This document shows, piece by piece, positions 28,684 through 37,333 of a DNA stretch of 64,000 bases (positions within the stretch are counted from its first letter, which is position 1; each line of letters begins with the position of its first letter). A program made the translations under genes and the position numbers. The stretch spans positions 4,464,001 through 4,528,000 of the forward strand of contig NZ_CP036525.1 in the NCBI RefSeq assembly GCF_007741535.1, given 5' to 3'. A model generated the notes under the pieces. The model saw nothing but the letters and a program-made list of their open reading frames with translations, did no database searches and was not told where the DNA came from. This DNA is from Rubripirellula lacrimiformis (lineage in GTDB: Bacteria; Planctomycetota; Planctomycetia; Pirellulales; Pirellulaceae).

Positions 28684-29085
28684 TTAGATTAGCCAAGATT
28701 GGTGCGCGAGCCGCACATCGCGACCGCACACAAATGGCCCAACCGGGGCACGCGATCGCCGCACAGTGCATTCACACAGGCGAGCCACCGTGACGCTCGA
28801 ATTCGGGACAAGCAGCAAGCCATCATCTGCTTGATCGGCGGAGTCAGGCAACTCCACATCCGCTTCGACCACCGCACCTTCGCAGATGCAATTTTGGCAG
28901 TCGCAATCCCCGTCACATGGTTCAGGGGTGTGCGATTGCTGAGCTTCATCGGCGTGCGAGCAGCAAGAACAGGCTGCGGCCGCACATTCCTCCACCGCCG
29001 CCACATTCGCTTCACACGAAATGCAGCGTACCGGACACGCCAACAAATTGGCGATCAACAGCAGGGCAAGGAAAGGAGATTTCAT
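28684..29085 (-). CDS. Secreted cysteine-rich protein at the head of the exporter cluster
   Basis: 133 residues with a short signal peptide (MKSPFLALLLIANLLACPVRC). The mature part has 16 or more cysteines, including ACSCCSH and CDGDCDCQNCIC, then an acidic stretch (EADVELPDSADQADDG) and a C-terminal LCECTVRRS. It resembles in style, though not obviously in sequence, the Cys-rich gene upstream of cusBA. Periplasmic metal binding is inferred. The start at 29085 has GAAAGGAGA just upstream, a strong ribosome-binding site. Confidence 0.68.
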   Translation of the reverse strand: MKSPFLALLLIANLLACPVRCISCEANVAAVEECAAAACSCCSHADEAQQSHTPEPCDGDCDCQNCICEGAVVEADVELPDSADQADDGLLLVPNSSVTVARLCECTVRRSRAPVGPFVCGRDVRLAHQSWLI

Positions 29086-29219
29086 GCTTCCAGCCTAACC
29101 CGCCGCAACTATCCAGGCAAGACGAATTGAACACCATCTGCGACACCAATCGGTCCGTCATCCCAAACCAATCCACCAAAGGTCGACCAACGATTGACGC
29201 GGCGACCGCTTGGGAACCT

Positions 29220-30725
29220 TCATTCACGAATCCGCTTTGCCTTTTGGGCAGCTCCGTTTTGGTGCAGCGTGAGCGCGTACGCCGGCCCTTTGGCACGAAG
29301 ATGGAATTCCAGTTGTGCCTTGACGCCTCGATAGGACCACTTCGTTGGCGAGTCAGCGAAGACCTCTTGCGTCGGTTGGTTCGTGATCCCAACCAACAGC
29401 TGATCTCCCTTGGCGGTGACGTCGAAGATAAAGTTGGGTGTCAGTTGGTAGCGGCCAACCAGACGATCAAGGCTGACCTGGCCAGCATCGGCCGCAGGCG
29501 GCTGGTTCGGCGTCGACTTGGTCGGCCCAGCGTCCGGCTCCCCGTTCTGAGCCATCACATTCTGGGCCATCACGTTCTGGGCCATCAAATGGGCAATCAT
29601 TTCATCACAGGCTGTGAACGCTTGTTGTTGCCCGGAGTTTGCAAAGACGATTGCACCCAAATTCGATTCGGGAAAGAGCCAAATCAATGCAAACGCGTTT
29701 GTATTGGAACCGGCATGATTCAGTGCGGGCCCCATCGCAGTATCCAGCATGATCCAGCCACTGCCGTACTTTGCACCGGGAAGGTTGTATTCCACTTGCG
29801 GATCGTGCAAATGATCAAACGCTTCTTGGGTACGAAGAACAGGCGATGCAGAACCGGCCAATTGCCAGCTTGCATATTTCGCATAGTCTTCGATCGACAG
29901 ATGAACGGTCCCAGCGGCGGCATAGACGGTCGGGTTCTCGGCACCCACCGATCTCGGGTCGACCGGATCGCCATTTGCGGCCTGATGCCCCCACAACAAA
30001 GGCGGCTGGAGCGCTGCCGCCGATTTCATCGAACGAAAGTCCGCCGATCGCATCTCAAGCGGTGCAAACACATGTTTCTTCATCAACGATTCAAACGATT
30101 CACCGGCGCGTGTTTCCAGCATCGCCGATGCGATCGCATAACCCAGGTTCGAATACACGAATTTCCCCTGAACGGTTGCAGGGGCTGTCGACAGAGCCCC
30201 CTTCAACAAGCTTCTGCGCTCCAGTACCGGCGATTGCTTCTCGCCGAAGAAACCAGCCCAAGCAGTCGCCGAAATGTCAGAAACGTTCGCCGGCAGACCA
30301 CTTTGATGAGACAACAATTGATCCAGCGTGACCGATTTCAGTTTGGGATGGATATGTTCGTCCGTCGCTTTGGGCCAAACCTCGCCAATCGTTGTTTCCC
30401 ACTGCATCTTGCCGGATTCCACCAACACAGCGGCCAAAGTCGCCGTCATGGACTTGGTGTTCGATCCGATCGGGAACCGGTCGGTCAACGCAACCATGTC
30501 CGACGTCCCCCGTTTACGGTTGCCATAACAAGCCGATTCGACCAGTCCGTCGGTGTTGACCACAGCAGCGGCCATCGCTGGCACATCATGCTTCTGGCAA
30601 AGTTCGGCGAGCTTCGCAGCAAGCTGCTCGGATTGCTCCTGCGCAAACGCGGTCAAGCCAAAACCAGAAAACCAACACAAAAAAACGAAAACCGCGGATC
30701 GCGACACTGCTTGGATAATCTTCAT
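29220..30725 (-). CDS. Serine hydrolase, beta-lactamase (class C / DD-peptidase) family
   Basis: 501 residues with a signal peptide (hydrophobic 9-28). The catalytic SxxK is SNTK at 88-91 in PIGSNTKSMTA, and YxN is YSN at 191-193. A third motif of HxG type is HAGSN in the 330-350 region. A C-terminal domain follows a linker holding MAQNVMAQNVMAQNG. This family covers esterases, D-aminopeptidases, PBP-like proteins and beta-lactamases, so substrate is unknown. It lies 280 bp downstream of a BlaI-M56 pair on the same strand, which recalls BlaI-BlaR1-controlled bla genes. Confidence 0.88.
   Translation of the reverse strand: MKIIQAVSRSAVFVFLCWFSGFGLTAFAQEQSEQLAAKLAELCQKHDVPAMAAAVVNTDGLVESACYGNRKRGTSDMVALTDRFPIGSNTKSMTATLAAVLVESGKMQWETTIGEVWPKATDEHIHPKLKSVTLDQLLSHQSGLPANVSDISATAWAGFFGEKQSPVLERRSLLKGALSTAPATVQGKFVYSNLGYAIASAMLETRAGESFESLMKKHVFAPLEMRSADFRSMKSAAALQPPLLWGHQAANGDPVDPRSVGAENPTVYAAAGTVHLSIEDYAKYASWQLAGSASPVLRTQEAFDHLHDPQVEYNLPGAKYGSGWIMLDTAMGPALNHAGSNTNAFALIWLFPESNLGAIVFANSGQQQAFTACDEMIAHLMAQNVMAQNVMAQNGEPDAGPTKSTPNQPPAADAGQVSLDRLVGRYQLTPNFIFDVTAKGDQLLVGITNQPTQEVFADSPTKWSYRGVKAQLEFHLRAKGPAYALTLHQNGAAQKAKRIRE
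29545..29589. repeat. Three 15-bp tandem repeats in the hydrolase gene
   Basis: Three units of TTCTGRGCCATCAMR-type sequence encode VMAQN repeats in the linker before the C-terminal domain. Confidence 0.75.
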
Positions 30726-30865
30726 GGCGAAATCCGAAGTTCAACGGAAGGAGGGATTTTATGGGGCTCAACGGCGGCTTGCTGTCGCCAACCTACTGGT
30801 CAGATTGGAACGACTGGCGAACTAGAACGCAAGTTTCGTAGCAGAGCAGCCGCAACTCTAGATCG

Positions 30866-30885
30866 CCCTGCTCTGCCCTGCTCTG
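30866..30885. repeat. CCCTG/CTCTG pentamer run
   Basis: Intergenic tandem CCCTG, CTCTG, CCCTG, CTCTG between the M56 gene and the hydrolase gene. The rest of the 280-bp gap (30726-31005) shows no gene. Confidence 0.6.
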
Positions 30886-31005
30886 CACCGACGCCTAACC
30901 TGCCATCGTTCGCGATAGCTGCTGTCCAAACTGGGGCGTATTGCGAATCCCCGGGCACTAGCGGGCCGCGGGTCCGGTTCGACCGAAGGCATGGTCCAGC
31001 TCCAC

Positions 31006-34000
31006 CTACAACAGCAGTTTGGGATTCGGTTGAAGTTTCGCGATCCAATCGGCAGGCAATGGTGTCTCCGGATCCAGTTCAGCCAGTAGCTTGGCGTGGT
31101 CACGTGCGATGGATGCGTAATCGTCGGACTGGACCGGGAACTTTTGCAGGGCCAGTCTGGTCGCAGCCAATCTTCGTTTGGGATCCTTGACATTGTTCTT
31201 GTGTGTGATCCTTCGATAGATCGACCACTTTTCGTTGCCCTTGCCAAATTCCCGATCAAATGTCTCGGCAGCCCCCGCCGCCAGATCCATCTTGCCCGCC
31301 AAGACGTAATGCATCGTCAGTTCCGCCAGTGCAGCCTCGCGCATCAATGGCGACGACGAGGACTCCATACGGTGAAGAAAAGCGATGTCGTCACTGCTGC
31401 GTGCCGCTGTTGCCACGCGAGACAGATGCGACGGGCTGATCCAGTTTCGATCCAACTGCATGAAGATTGCGAAACACAGGTCGCGTTGTCCGCTCAAATA
31501 AGCATTGTGCGCCGACTGTGCCAAGAACTGGCGATCGTCCCAAGGCAGCAACGGTGCGCCGTTCTTTTTCGCATCGCTATCCGCCAGAGCTTGATTGATC
31601 TTCACACGAAGGGGTTCAAACGCATCGGCGTGGCCCGATTTGGCAAGCTCCCGGGCCATCCACTTGGCAAATCCTAAATCACCTTGGCTCAGCATCTCCT
31701 CCGCTAGCTTGATGACTTCATTGATTTTGCCTTGCTCGATCATCAAGTCAGTATGTGCCCCCGACCGACCAAGAAGATCGCGATTTAAAAAGGCAACCTC
31801 ATCGGGTGGCATCGTAGGATTTGACATCCGTCGCAGATGGACGTTCAACAACTCCGGCAGTTTCGGGACGATGCTGCGCAAAGTTTTCTCGTCATGCTTT
31901 CCTGCGAAGATCCGATACGCTGCCGCAAGTCGATTGACGCTATCGGCGTAGACGTTTGCATACTTTTTGGTTTCATGATTGGTCACGATTGCCTCTGGCA
32001 CGCGAGCCAGTGCCGCCAATTCAACCGCTTCATCTTCGACCAAATCGATGAGCGAGAACGCTTGATCGAACTGATGCTTTTTCAAGAGCTCCGTGGTCGC
32101 AAACAGAACCGGATGCCGGTCGGTACCACTCAGATCCCACATGGCAAACTTAGGCGGAATCAACAGCGGGACAGAGGACGAAAGTTCGACCATCAACTCG
32201 TAACGCTGCGATTTGGCAGCCATGAGTGCCAGATTCCTGGCATAGCCAATGCGTGGTTCATCGGCCAGCTTCTCGATTTGCTTGCGGTAGTTTGGCAATC
32301 GCTGCTGAAAACCCTGCCATGTCATGGCCGCGTAAGCTCGCATCGCGACGTCTCGAATCCTCACTTCCGAAATCAGGTCGTCCGGACGCGTCGTGGCAAT
32401 TTCATCGGACAGTCGCCAGATTCTATCGGGCTCGCCAAGTCGATAGTATGCATTCGCCAATTCTCGCTCGCAAACGTACCGAAGCTTTGATTCGTTCAAC
32501 TGTCGCCAGAAAGCTTCGACCAGATCTCCGTGCCCCAGACGTGTTAGTTGTCCGGCAACACTATCGACCATGTCCGCACGGCTCCCATCTGGCTGGGAAT
32601 TCAGATACGCGAGCGCATCATCTATCTGTCCTTTGGAGACGTGATGCATCAAGACTGCTGATCGAATGTCTCGGACCGCTCGGAAATACGAACTGCTAGC
32701 ACGCCGATCCCACTCCGCCGATCTTGGCGTCCCGTCAGGGTCGGTCAGTTGATCAAAGGCGTCCAACGCAAACTGCGGCCTGTCGTTTTCTAATGCGGCT
32801 TCGCAAATCTCAGCAATCGCATTGCTGTAGGAACCAGGACTGAACTTGCCATCTTTCGTCGAGCCCAAGGGTGCTTTGGCTAACCACTCGACGGCCTCGT
32901 CGTACTCACCGTTCTCAGCCAGTTGAACAACAAGTTTCGGCAATCGTCCCCATTCCTCCATTTCAATCGCCCGAGTCATCCAATTGCGTAGTTGAGTGTT
33001 ATCGGAAGACTTCGCCACTGCCCCGTTTTGCCCCAGTGCATCGCTAAGGTTGAACGTAACCAAGCAGACCGTTCCAGCCAGGATTGCAAGCACCGACGCG
33101 GTCACCCATGGCCCCGCACTTGTCGAAGGCGATGGCCCGGACATCAGCCGACGCACGCGACCGAGCAGCGATCCACCATCGGCGGACATGGCCAGAGTTT
33201 GACTCGACGACTGTTGGCGACTCTCCTCTAGCCAGACCAGAAGCCTGGCATACGCGACTCGGTCGCCAGTCAAACCAGCGGCAATCTCGTCACAACATTC
33301 TTCTCGCTCGATTCTGATGCGGCGAGACACCCACCAAACCGCCGGGTGATAGAAAAAGACGGTCTCCATGACAATCTGAAACAGGTTGACCAAGTAGTCG
33401 TGCCGGCGAACGTGAGCCAGTTCATGAGCGATGACGGCTTCGAGTTGCGCGGTGCTCAGACCGGTTGCGGCGCTGGCCGGCAATAGCACCAGCGGCTTTA
33501 GCCACCCAATCACGGTCGGCACTTCAACGAGCGTTGACTGAGCGACTTCGATGACGCGGCCGACGCCGAGGCGCTCAGCCACGCATTTCGTTGCCGTTTC
33601 AATGGACTCGGAAACCGTCGTGCGTCCGCGTGATCGGAGCGTACGAGTGGCCCGCCAACCGATCAGTGGTCGCAGTGAAAGCAGAACGATGCCGCCAAGC
33701 CAGCACGCGAGGATAAGATTCATCCAACGGACCACGAAGTCCGTGATTGCCGCGAGAATGCGTTTGGCAGTGAATCTTGTTGCAGATTCTTGCGAGACAG
33801 GACTATTGTTAAGATCAACGACGATAGAGGCTTCGATCTCAACCGATGGAATCACGCTGGCGCTTAACGGAGTCAACCCAGCGTTCTGAATCTTGGTATC
33901 GATGTTCCCTCTCGTGTCGATCGACGCAGCGGCCGCCCGCAATGGACTAGACGAAACATCCGGCGTGACGGCAAAGAACGTGACGGCCGCCACGATCACC

Positions 34001-34170
34001 ATCAGCAACATCGCCACGCACATGACCCCATATCGCCCGCGCGGGCTACGCCCTCGCAGCAAACGCAGACCGATCCCCAACGCTACCGCGATCAAGGCGA
34101 ATTGCCAAAACGAATGCACCAACATCCAACTGATTCGCTGAGCCACTTGGTGGAAGATGATCTCGTTCAT
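31006..34170 (-). CDS. BlaR1/MecR1-like M56 membrane peptidase with long helical C-terminal region
   Basis: 1054 residues. The first 320 are an M56 peptidase: membrane helices near 14-36, 47-67 and 151-171, the zinc motif HELAH at 249-253, and a downstream Glu in REECCDEIA (about 289). A further helix at about 355-380 is followed by some 670 residues of predicted alpha-helical repeats in place of the penicillin-binding sensor of BlaR1. On signal this class cleaves a BlaI repressor. Its start overlaps the blaI stop by 4 bp. The sensor ligand is unknown. Confidence 0.85.
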   Translation of the reverse strand: MNEIIFHQVAQRISWMLVHSFWQFALIAVALGIGLRLLRGRSPRGRYGVMCVAMLLMVIVAAVTFFAVTPDVSSSPLRAAAASIDTRGNIDTKIQNAGLTPLSASVIPSVEIEASIVVDLNNSPVSQESATRFTAKRILAAITDFVVRWMNLILACWLGGIVLLSLRPLIGWRATRTLRSRGRTTVSESIETATKCVAERLGVGRVIEVAQSTLVEVPTVIGWLKPLVLLPASAATGLSTAQLEAVIAHELAHVRRHDYLVNLFQIVMETVFFYHPAVWWVSRRIRIEREECCDEIAAGLTGDRVAYARLLVWLEESRQQSSSQTLAMSADGGSLLGRVRRLMSGPSPSTSAGPWVTASVLAILAGTVCLVTFNLSDALGQNGAVAKSSDNTQLRNWMTRAIEMEEWGRLPKLVVQLAENGEYDEAVEWLAKAPLGSTKDGKFSPGSYSNAIAEICEAALENDRPQFALDAFDQLTDPDGTPRSAEWDRRASSSYFRAVRDIRSAVLMHHVSKGQIDDALAYLNSQPDGSRADMVDSVAGQLTRLGHGDLVEAFWRQLNESKLRYVCERELANAYYRLGEPDRIWRLSDEIATTRPDDLISEVRIRDVAMRAYAAMTWQGFQQRLPNYRKQIEKLADEPRIGYARNLALMAAKSQRYELMVELSSSVPLLIPPKFAMWDLSGTDRHPVLFATTELLKKHQFDQAFSLIDLVEDEAVELAALARVPEAIVTNHETKKYANVYADSVNRLAAAYRIFAGKHDEKTLRSIVPKLPELLNVHLRRMSNPTMPPDEVAFLNRDLLGRSGAHTDLMIEQGKINEVIKLAEEMLSQGDLGFAKWMARELAKSGHADAFEPLRVKINQALADSDAKKNGAPLLPWDDRQFLAQSAHNAYLSGQRDLCFAIFMQLDRNWISPSHLSRVATAARSSDDIAFLHRMESSSSPLMREAALAELTMHYVLAGKMDLAAGAAETFDREFGKGNEKWSIYRRITHKNNVKDPKRRLAATRLALQKFPVQSDDYASIARDHAKLLAELDPETPLPADWIAKLQPNPKLLL

Positions 34171-34553
34171 GACTTGCCTACCATCTGATCCAACAAGTCG
34201 CGGATCTGTTGCAACTCCTCTGCCGTCGCCTTCTTGCTCGATAGAGCGTGCATCATCAAAGCCGCTGACGACCCGTCGTAGACCTTGTCGATCAGGTCGC
34301 CCAGCATCCGTTTCTGGGTACGCTGTTGCGGCGCCGCCGGACGGTAAACCTGCGGCTTGGCGTCGTCATCACGCTTGAGAAGGCCTTTCTCCAACATCAC
34401 CGACAACATCTTCACGGTCGTCGAATAGGTCGTCTGCTTGAACTGTTGAAGCGAATCATGAATGTTCCGAACAATGCTCGGTCCGTCATCCCAAAGGATC
34501 CGCAGAATCTGCAACTCAACCTCCGTCGGCTGCGAAGAAGCGTGTCGTGCCAT
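34167..34553 (-). CDS. blaI: BlaI/MecI family repressor, copy 1
   Basis: 128 residues. The winged-helix region reads TEVELQILRILWDDGPSIVRNIHDSLQ, then FKQTTYSTTVKMLSVMLEKGLLKRDDDAKPQVYRPAAPQQ, then a C-terminal dimerisation segment ending LDQMVGKS. These proteins bind dyad operators as dimers and are cleaved by the partner M56 peptidase. The two dyads upstream of its start fit autoregulation. Translationally coupled to the M56 gene. Confidence 0.93.
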   Translation of the reverse strand: MARHASSQPTEVELQILRILWDDGPSIVRNIHDSLQQFKQTTYSTTVKMLSVMLEKGLLKRDDDAKPQVYRPAAPQQRTQKRMLGDLIDKVYDGSSAALMMHALSSKKATAEELQQIRDLLDQMVGKS

Positions 34554-34592
34554 GCTCTATCCATCCTATCCGCGAAACCTGCCGAACCAAGA

Positions 34593-34642
34593 TAGCGAAC
34601 GAATTCGCTAACCACTACCCAGGTTAGCGAAAGAATTCGTCA
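34593..34642. promoter_or_regulatory. Two dyad operators upstream of blaI copy 1
   Basis: TAGCGAACGAATTCGCTA at 34593-34610 is a 7-4-7 perfect-arm dyad. TAGCGAAAGAATTCGTCA at 34625-34642 is a related copy with a weaker right arm. Starts are 32 bp apart. On the minus strand a TTGACG (34643-34648) adjoins the outer dyad, with a weak TAACCT (34621-34626) 16 bp on, so the repressor would occlude the promoter. The binding is inferred. Confidence 0.7.
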
Positions 34643-34694
34643 CGTCAAGCCGGTCCGGCTTCTTTCGGAGTCTTGGCGAATCAAGCCGCCCCCG

Positions 34695-35945
34695 TCAGAC
34701 TTGAAAAAGATTCAGCGGAATTTGCGAAGGACTTAGGGTGGAAACATTCCGCACGCCTAACCAATTTGTGGTGACTTCGTGATAAACGCTGCGGAAGTCG
34801 ACGTTCATCCGCAGGTCGCCACCGGAAAGATCCTGCAGACTTGGCATGGATCCGATCAGCCCCGGACGAATTTGCCTGCTCGCGACAAAAACGGGTCCTG
34901 CGGTTCCGTGGTCCGTTCCCCCCGACCCGTTCTCGGCGACTCGTCGTCCGAACTCGCTGAAACCCAGAACGCAGACTTGATCGGATAGTTCCGATGAATC
35001 CAAATCATTCAAGAACGCTTTGATCGCGTCACTGAACTCTCGCAGCAAACGCGAGTGAGTCGGCAGTTGAGCGGAGTGGGTGTCGTACCCGGATTGGATG
35101 GCGTAATAGACCGGCGTCGAAAATCCACTCTTGATCAAGGTCGAAATGGTTTGCATGCGGTTGCCAAGCATCGTCGATGGGTAAGACGCACCGCCTGTTG
35201 TCGCCAGATGAGTCATTTCCGAAATGGAATGTTCCAAGCCGCTGGCGGTGTCTGTCGCATCTCGCATGGTCTGTGCGACGAACCGATCGAGCGAATTCCC
35301 GGACTCTGACGGCGGTGCAGCTGCCGCTTGGTCAGTCGATCGCGGGATTGGATGGCTGAGTCGTAGGTCCGTCAGGTTGGATAGCGTTACAGCGGTGGAA
35401 CGTCGGCTTTGGATCGCCAATGGCTGACTCTCGTCGCCTAGCAAAACCATGTCGGGATCGCTGTTCCCACGTTCTTGCGAAGATTGCTGCATGGCATCCA
35501 TCGCTGTGCCCAACCAACCGTGGAAACGCAGAGTGTCTTCGTCACCGATTTCAGCGGAGTGCCAAATCGCCATGCTCGTGTCATGCGAACGACTGGGGTT
35601 GGGATAGCCGACGCCTTGCACGATCGCCAGTCTTCCATCCTCGATCAGATCGGCCGCCGCACGCATCGAAGGATGCAACGCCACCGAGTCGTTCAGCTTC
35701 AGAAGACGTTCGGTCGGCAATCGCAGTTTGCTTCGATATTGTGCATACCCTTCATCCGCAAACGGAACGACCGTATTGATGCCGTCGTTTCCGCCACTCA
35801 TTTGAATGACCACAAGTATCTTGCCTTCATGGCTGGACCGTGGATCCTCCGCCGCCGACGTTCCACGGCAGATCAAGGAAGGAAATGCTCCCAGCGAGAC
35901 AGCGGAACTGTCTTTTAGGAACTCTCGGCGATTCGTTTTCATCAT
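34695..35945 (-). CDS. DUF1501 secreted protein
   Basis: 416 residues with a Tat signal (TNRREFLKDSSAVSLGAFPSLI). DUF1501 motifs: LVVIQMSGGNDGINTVVPF, SHDTSMAIWHSAE, GWLGTAMDAM, YYAIQSGYDTHSAQLPTHSRLLREFSDAIKAFLNDL, VCVLGFSEFGRRVAENGSGGTDHGTAGPVFVAS. Family function is unproven, with a resemblance to sulfatase/alkaline phosphatase folds. It is the last gene of a four-gene operon led by blaI copy 2, 29 bp after the DUF1800 gene. Confidence 0.93.
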   Translation of the reverse strand: MMKTNRREFLKDSSAVSLGAFPSLICRGTSAAEDPRSSHEGKILVVIQMSGGNDGINTVVPFADEGYAQYRSKLRLPTERLLKLNDSVALHPSMRAAADLIEDGRLAIVQGVGYPNPSRSHDTSMAIWHSAEIGDEDTLRFHGWLGTAMDAMQQSSQERGNSDPDMVLLGDESQPLAIQSRRSTAVTLSNLTDLRLSHPIPRSTDQAAAAPPSESGNSLDRFVAQTMRDATDTASGLEHSISEMTHLATTGGASYPSTMLGNRMQTISTLIKSGFSTPVYYAIQSGYDTHSAQLPTHSRLLREFSDAIKAFLNDLDSSELSDQVCVLGFSEFGRRVAENGSGGTDHGTAGPVFVASRQIRPGLIGSMPSLQDLSGGDLRMNVDFRSVYHEVTTNWLGVRNVSTLSPSQIPLNLFQV

Positions 35946-35974
35946 TCCAGTCCGGTGACAGAGTAAGTCCAGTC

Positions 35975-37333
35975 TTAACCCAAGTGCGCCGCGGTCGATC
36001 GCAGCATCATTTCGACGTTTCCAGCTTGCCCTTGGTGACCGAACAACAACTCACTCGCGAAATTGGCCTGAGTGGCTTCACTTGAATAGCCGTGCTTTAA
36101 AGCAAGTGCCTCGATCCCAAGCGGTCGCGCCGGTCGATGTAAGTCACCGCGACAGAGCGTGCTGACGAAGTTCGCACGTCCGATCATTGTCCGCGTCGTC
36201 AGCCACGATCGTCCTCCCGGCCAGCCAAACACGTTGGGCGGATAGAACAGGTCTTGGCCCAACTTTGTCGACCACTCCACCAGTAGTAACGTGCTGGGCG
36301 GGGGATCCAACATCTCCAATGATCGCAGCGGCCCCACCATGAACTGGATCGGATCGAGCACCCGATTTCCGATGTTGTCGTCGGCAAAGAACGCTTCGCT
36401 GCGGAGAATGGTCTCAACGGCCCAGCCAATGTCCAGGTCACGCTCGCGAAGACCGCTGGCGAGTTCGCCGAGCGCATCATCTGTGATGACATCTTCGCCA
36501 AAAAACGCTTCGCACAATCGGACCGCAATTCGACGGGCAAGCGGTTTCTGTTTCAACAAGATCGCCAGTACATCATCGCCATCGAAATCGCCTTGTTCAC
36601 CGAGTACCTGCTTGGTTCCGTCATCATGGTAAGCCGCCACCTGCTCGAAGTCGCCGCCACGAACCGTCCAGCCCGTCAGTGCTCGGGCGACTTCCTTCAC
36701 ATCGGTTTCGCTGTAATGACCGACACCCAGCGTGAACAATTCCATCAACTCGCGAGCAAGGTTCTCGTTCGGTTTGCCTTTGCGATTCGCCTTCGCATCC
36801 AGCCAAGCCATCATGGCAGCATCTTTGACGACCGCTCTCAAGAGATCGCCGAACTTGCCCATCGCGTGCCTGCGCAACAAGTCGTTCTGACGTTTCATCA
36901 TCGCCACGTTGGCGACCTTCAAGTTGCTGGTCGCAAAGTGATTGTGCCACATCAACGTCATGCGTTCGGTCAGCGGATCACCCGAATACAAAATCCGGTA
37001 AAACCACCAAGCCTTCAGTCGATTGATGTCACCGGAACTGACTGCGGCGTCTCCGATCAGTTGCTGAAGTGAATCAAAATCCGTAGCGGAAGTCGTCAAG
37101 ACTTTCGGCTCTGCATTTGAATCGTCAACGTCGAAACTCTTGACGAGTTCCGCTACGCCCAGAATGCGATCAACAGTGGCATCCGGCCCCGCTTCCATGT
37201 CCCGTTGCAACTCGCTCCAATTCGCACCGAACCCTGCACGTCGATGCAGATGATGAACGCGATGCAAACTCAACGGCGTGGACGCAACCATTTGATAGGG
37301 TCGCCAATGCTTCCCAGATCCGGGTGAGGTCAT
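35975..37333 (-). CDS. DUF1800 protein
   Basis: 452 residues. DUF1800 hallmarks: SLHRVHHLHRRAGFGANWSEL, LKAWWFYRILYSGDPLTERMTLMWHNHFATSNLKV, NENLARELMELFTLGVGHYSETDVKEVARALTGW, FYPPNVFGWPGGRSWLTT. No signal peptide is visible. The start overlaps the M56 gene stop by 4 bp (ATGA). A 76-bp hairpin element lies inside the coding sequence and encodes VAELVKSFD and EPKVLTTSAT. DUF1800 and DUF1501 proteins are commonly adjacent; coupling to an M56 regulator is the unusual part. Confidence 0.93.
   Translation of the reverse strand: MTSPGSGKHWRPYQMVASTPLSLHRVHHLHRRAGFGANWSELQRDMEAGPDATVDRILGVAELVKSFDVDDSNAEPKVLTTSATDFDSLQQLIGDAAVSSGDINRLKAWWFYRILYSGDPLTERMTLMWHNHFATSNLKVANVAMMKRQNDLLRRHAMGKFGDLLRAVVKDAAMMAWLDAKANRKGKPNENLARELMELFTLGVGHYSETDVKEVARALTGWTVRGGDFEQVAAYHDDGTKQVLGEQGDFDGDDVLAILLKQKPLARRIAVRLCEAFFGEDVITDDALGELASGLRERDLDIGWAVETILRSEAFFADDNIGNRVLDPIQFMVGPLRSLEMLDPPPSTLLLVEWSTKLGQDLFYPPNVFGWPGGRSWLTTRTMIGRANFVSTLCRGDLHRPARPLGIEALALKHGYSSEATQANFASELLFGHQGQAGNVEMMLRSTAAHLG
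37082..37157 (-). repeat. Hairpin element inside the DUF1800 coding sequence
   Basis: The minus strand reads CGTAGCGGAACTCGTCAAG at the outer left and GTCTTGACGACTTCCGCTACG at the outer right, arms that pair with each other and match the 57.4-kb repeat. The C-to-T and matching G-to-A difference from that repeat keeps the base pair. Confidence 0.75.

Noticed and set aside
28917-31190. 757-codon plus-strand open frame opposite the serine hydrolase gene
   Set aside because: It is rich in Arg, His and Cys with no domain, and the minus strand has clear catalytic motifs; an antisense shadow of biased codon use.
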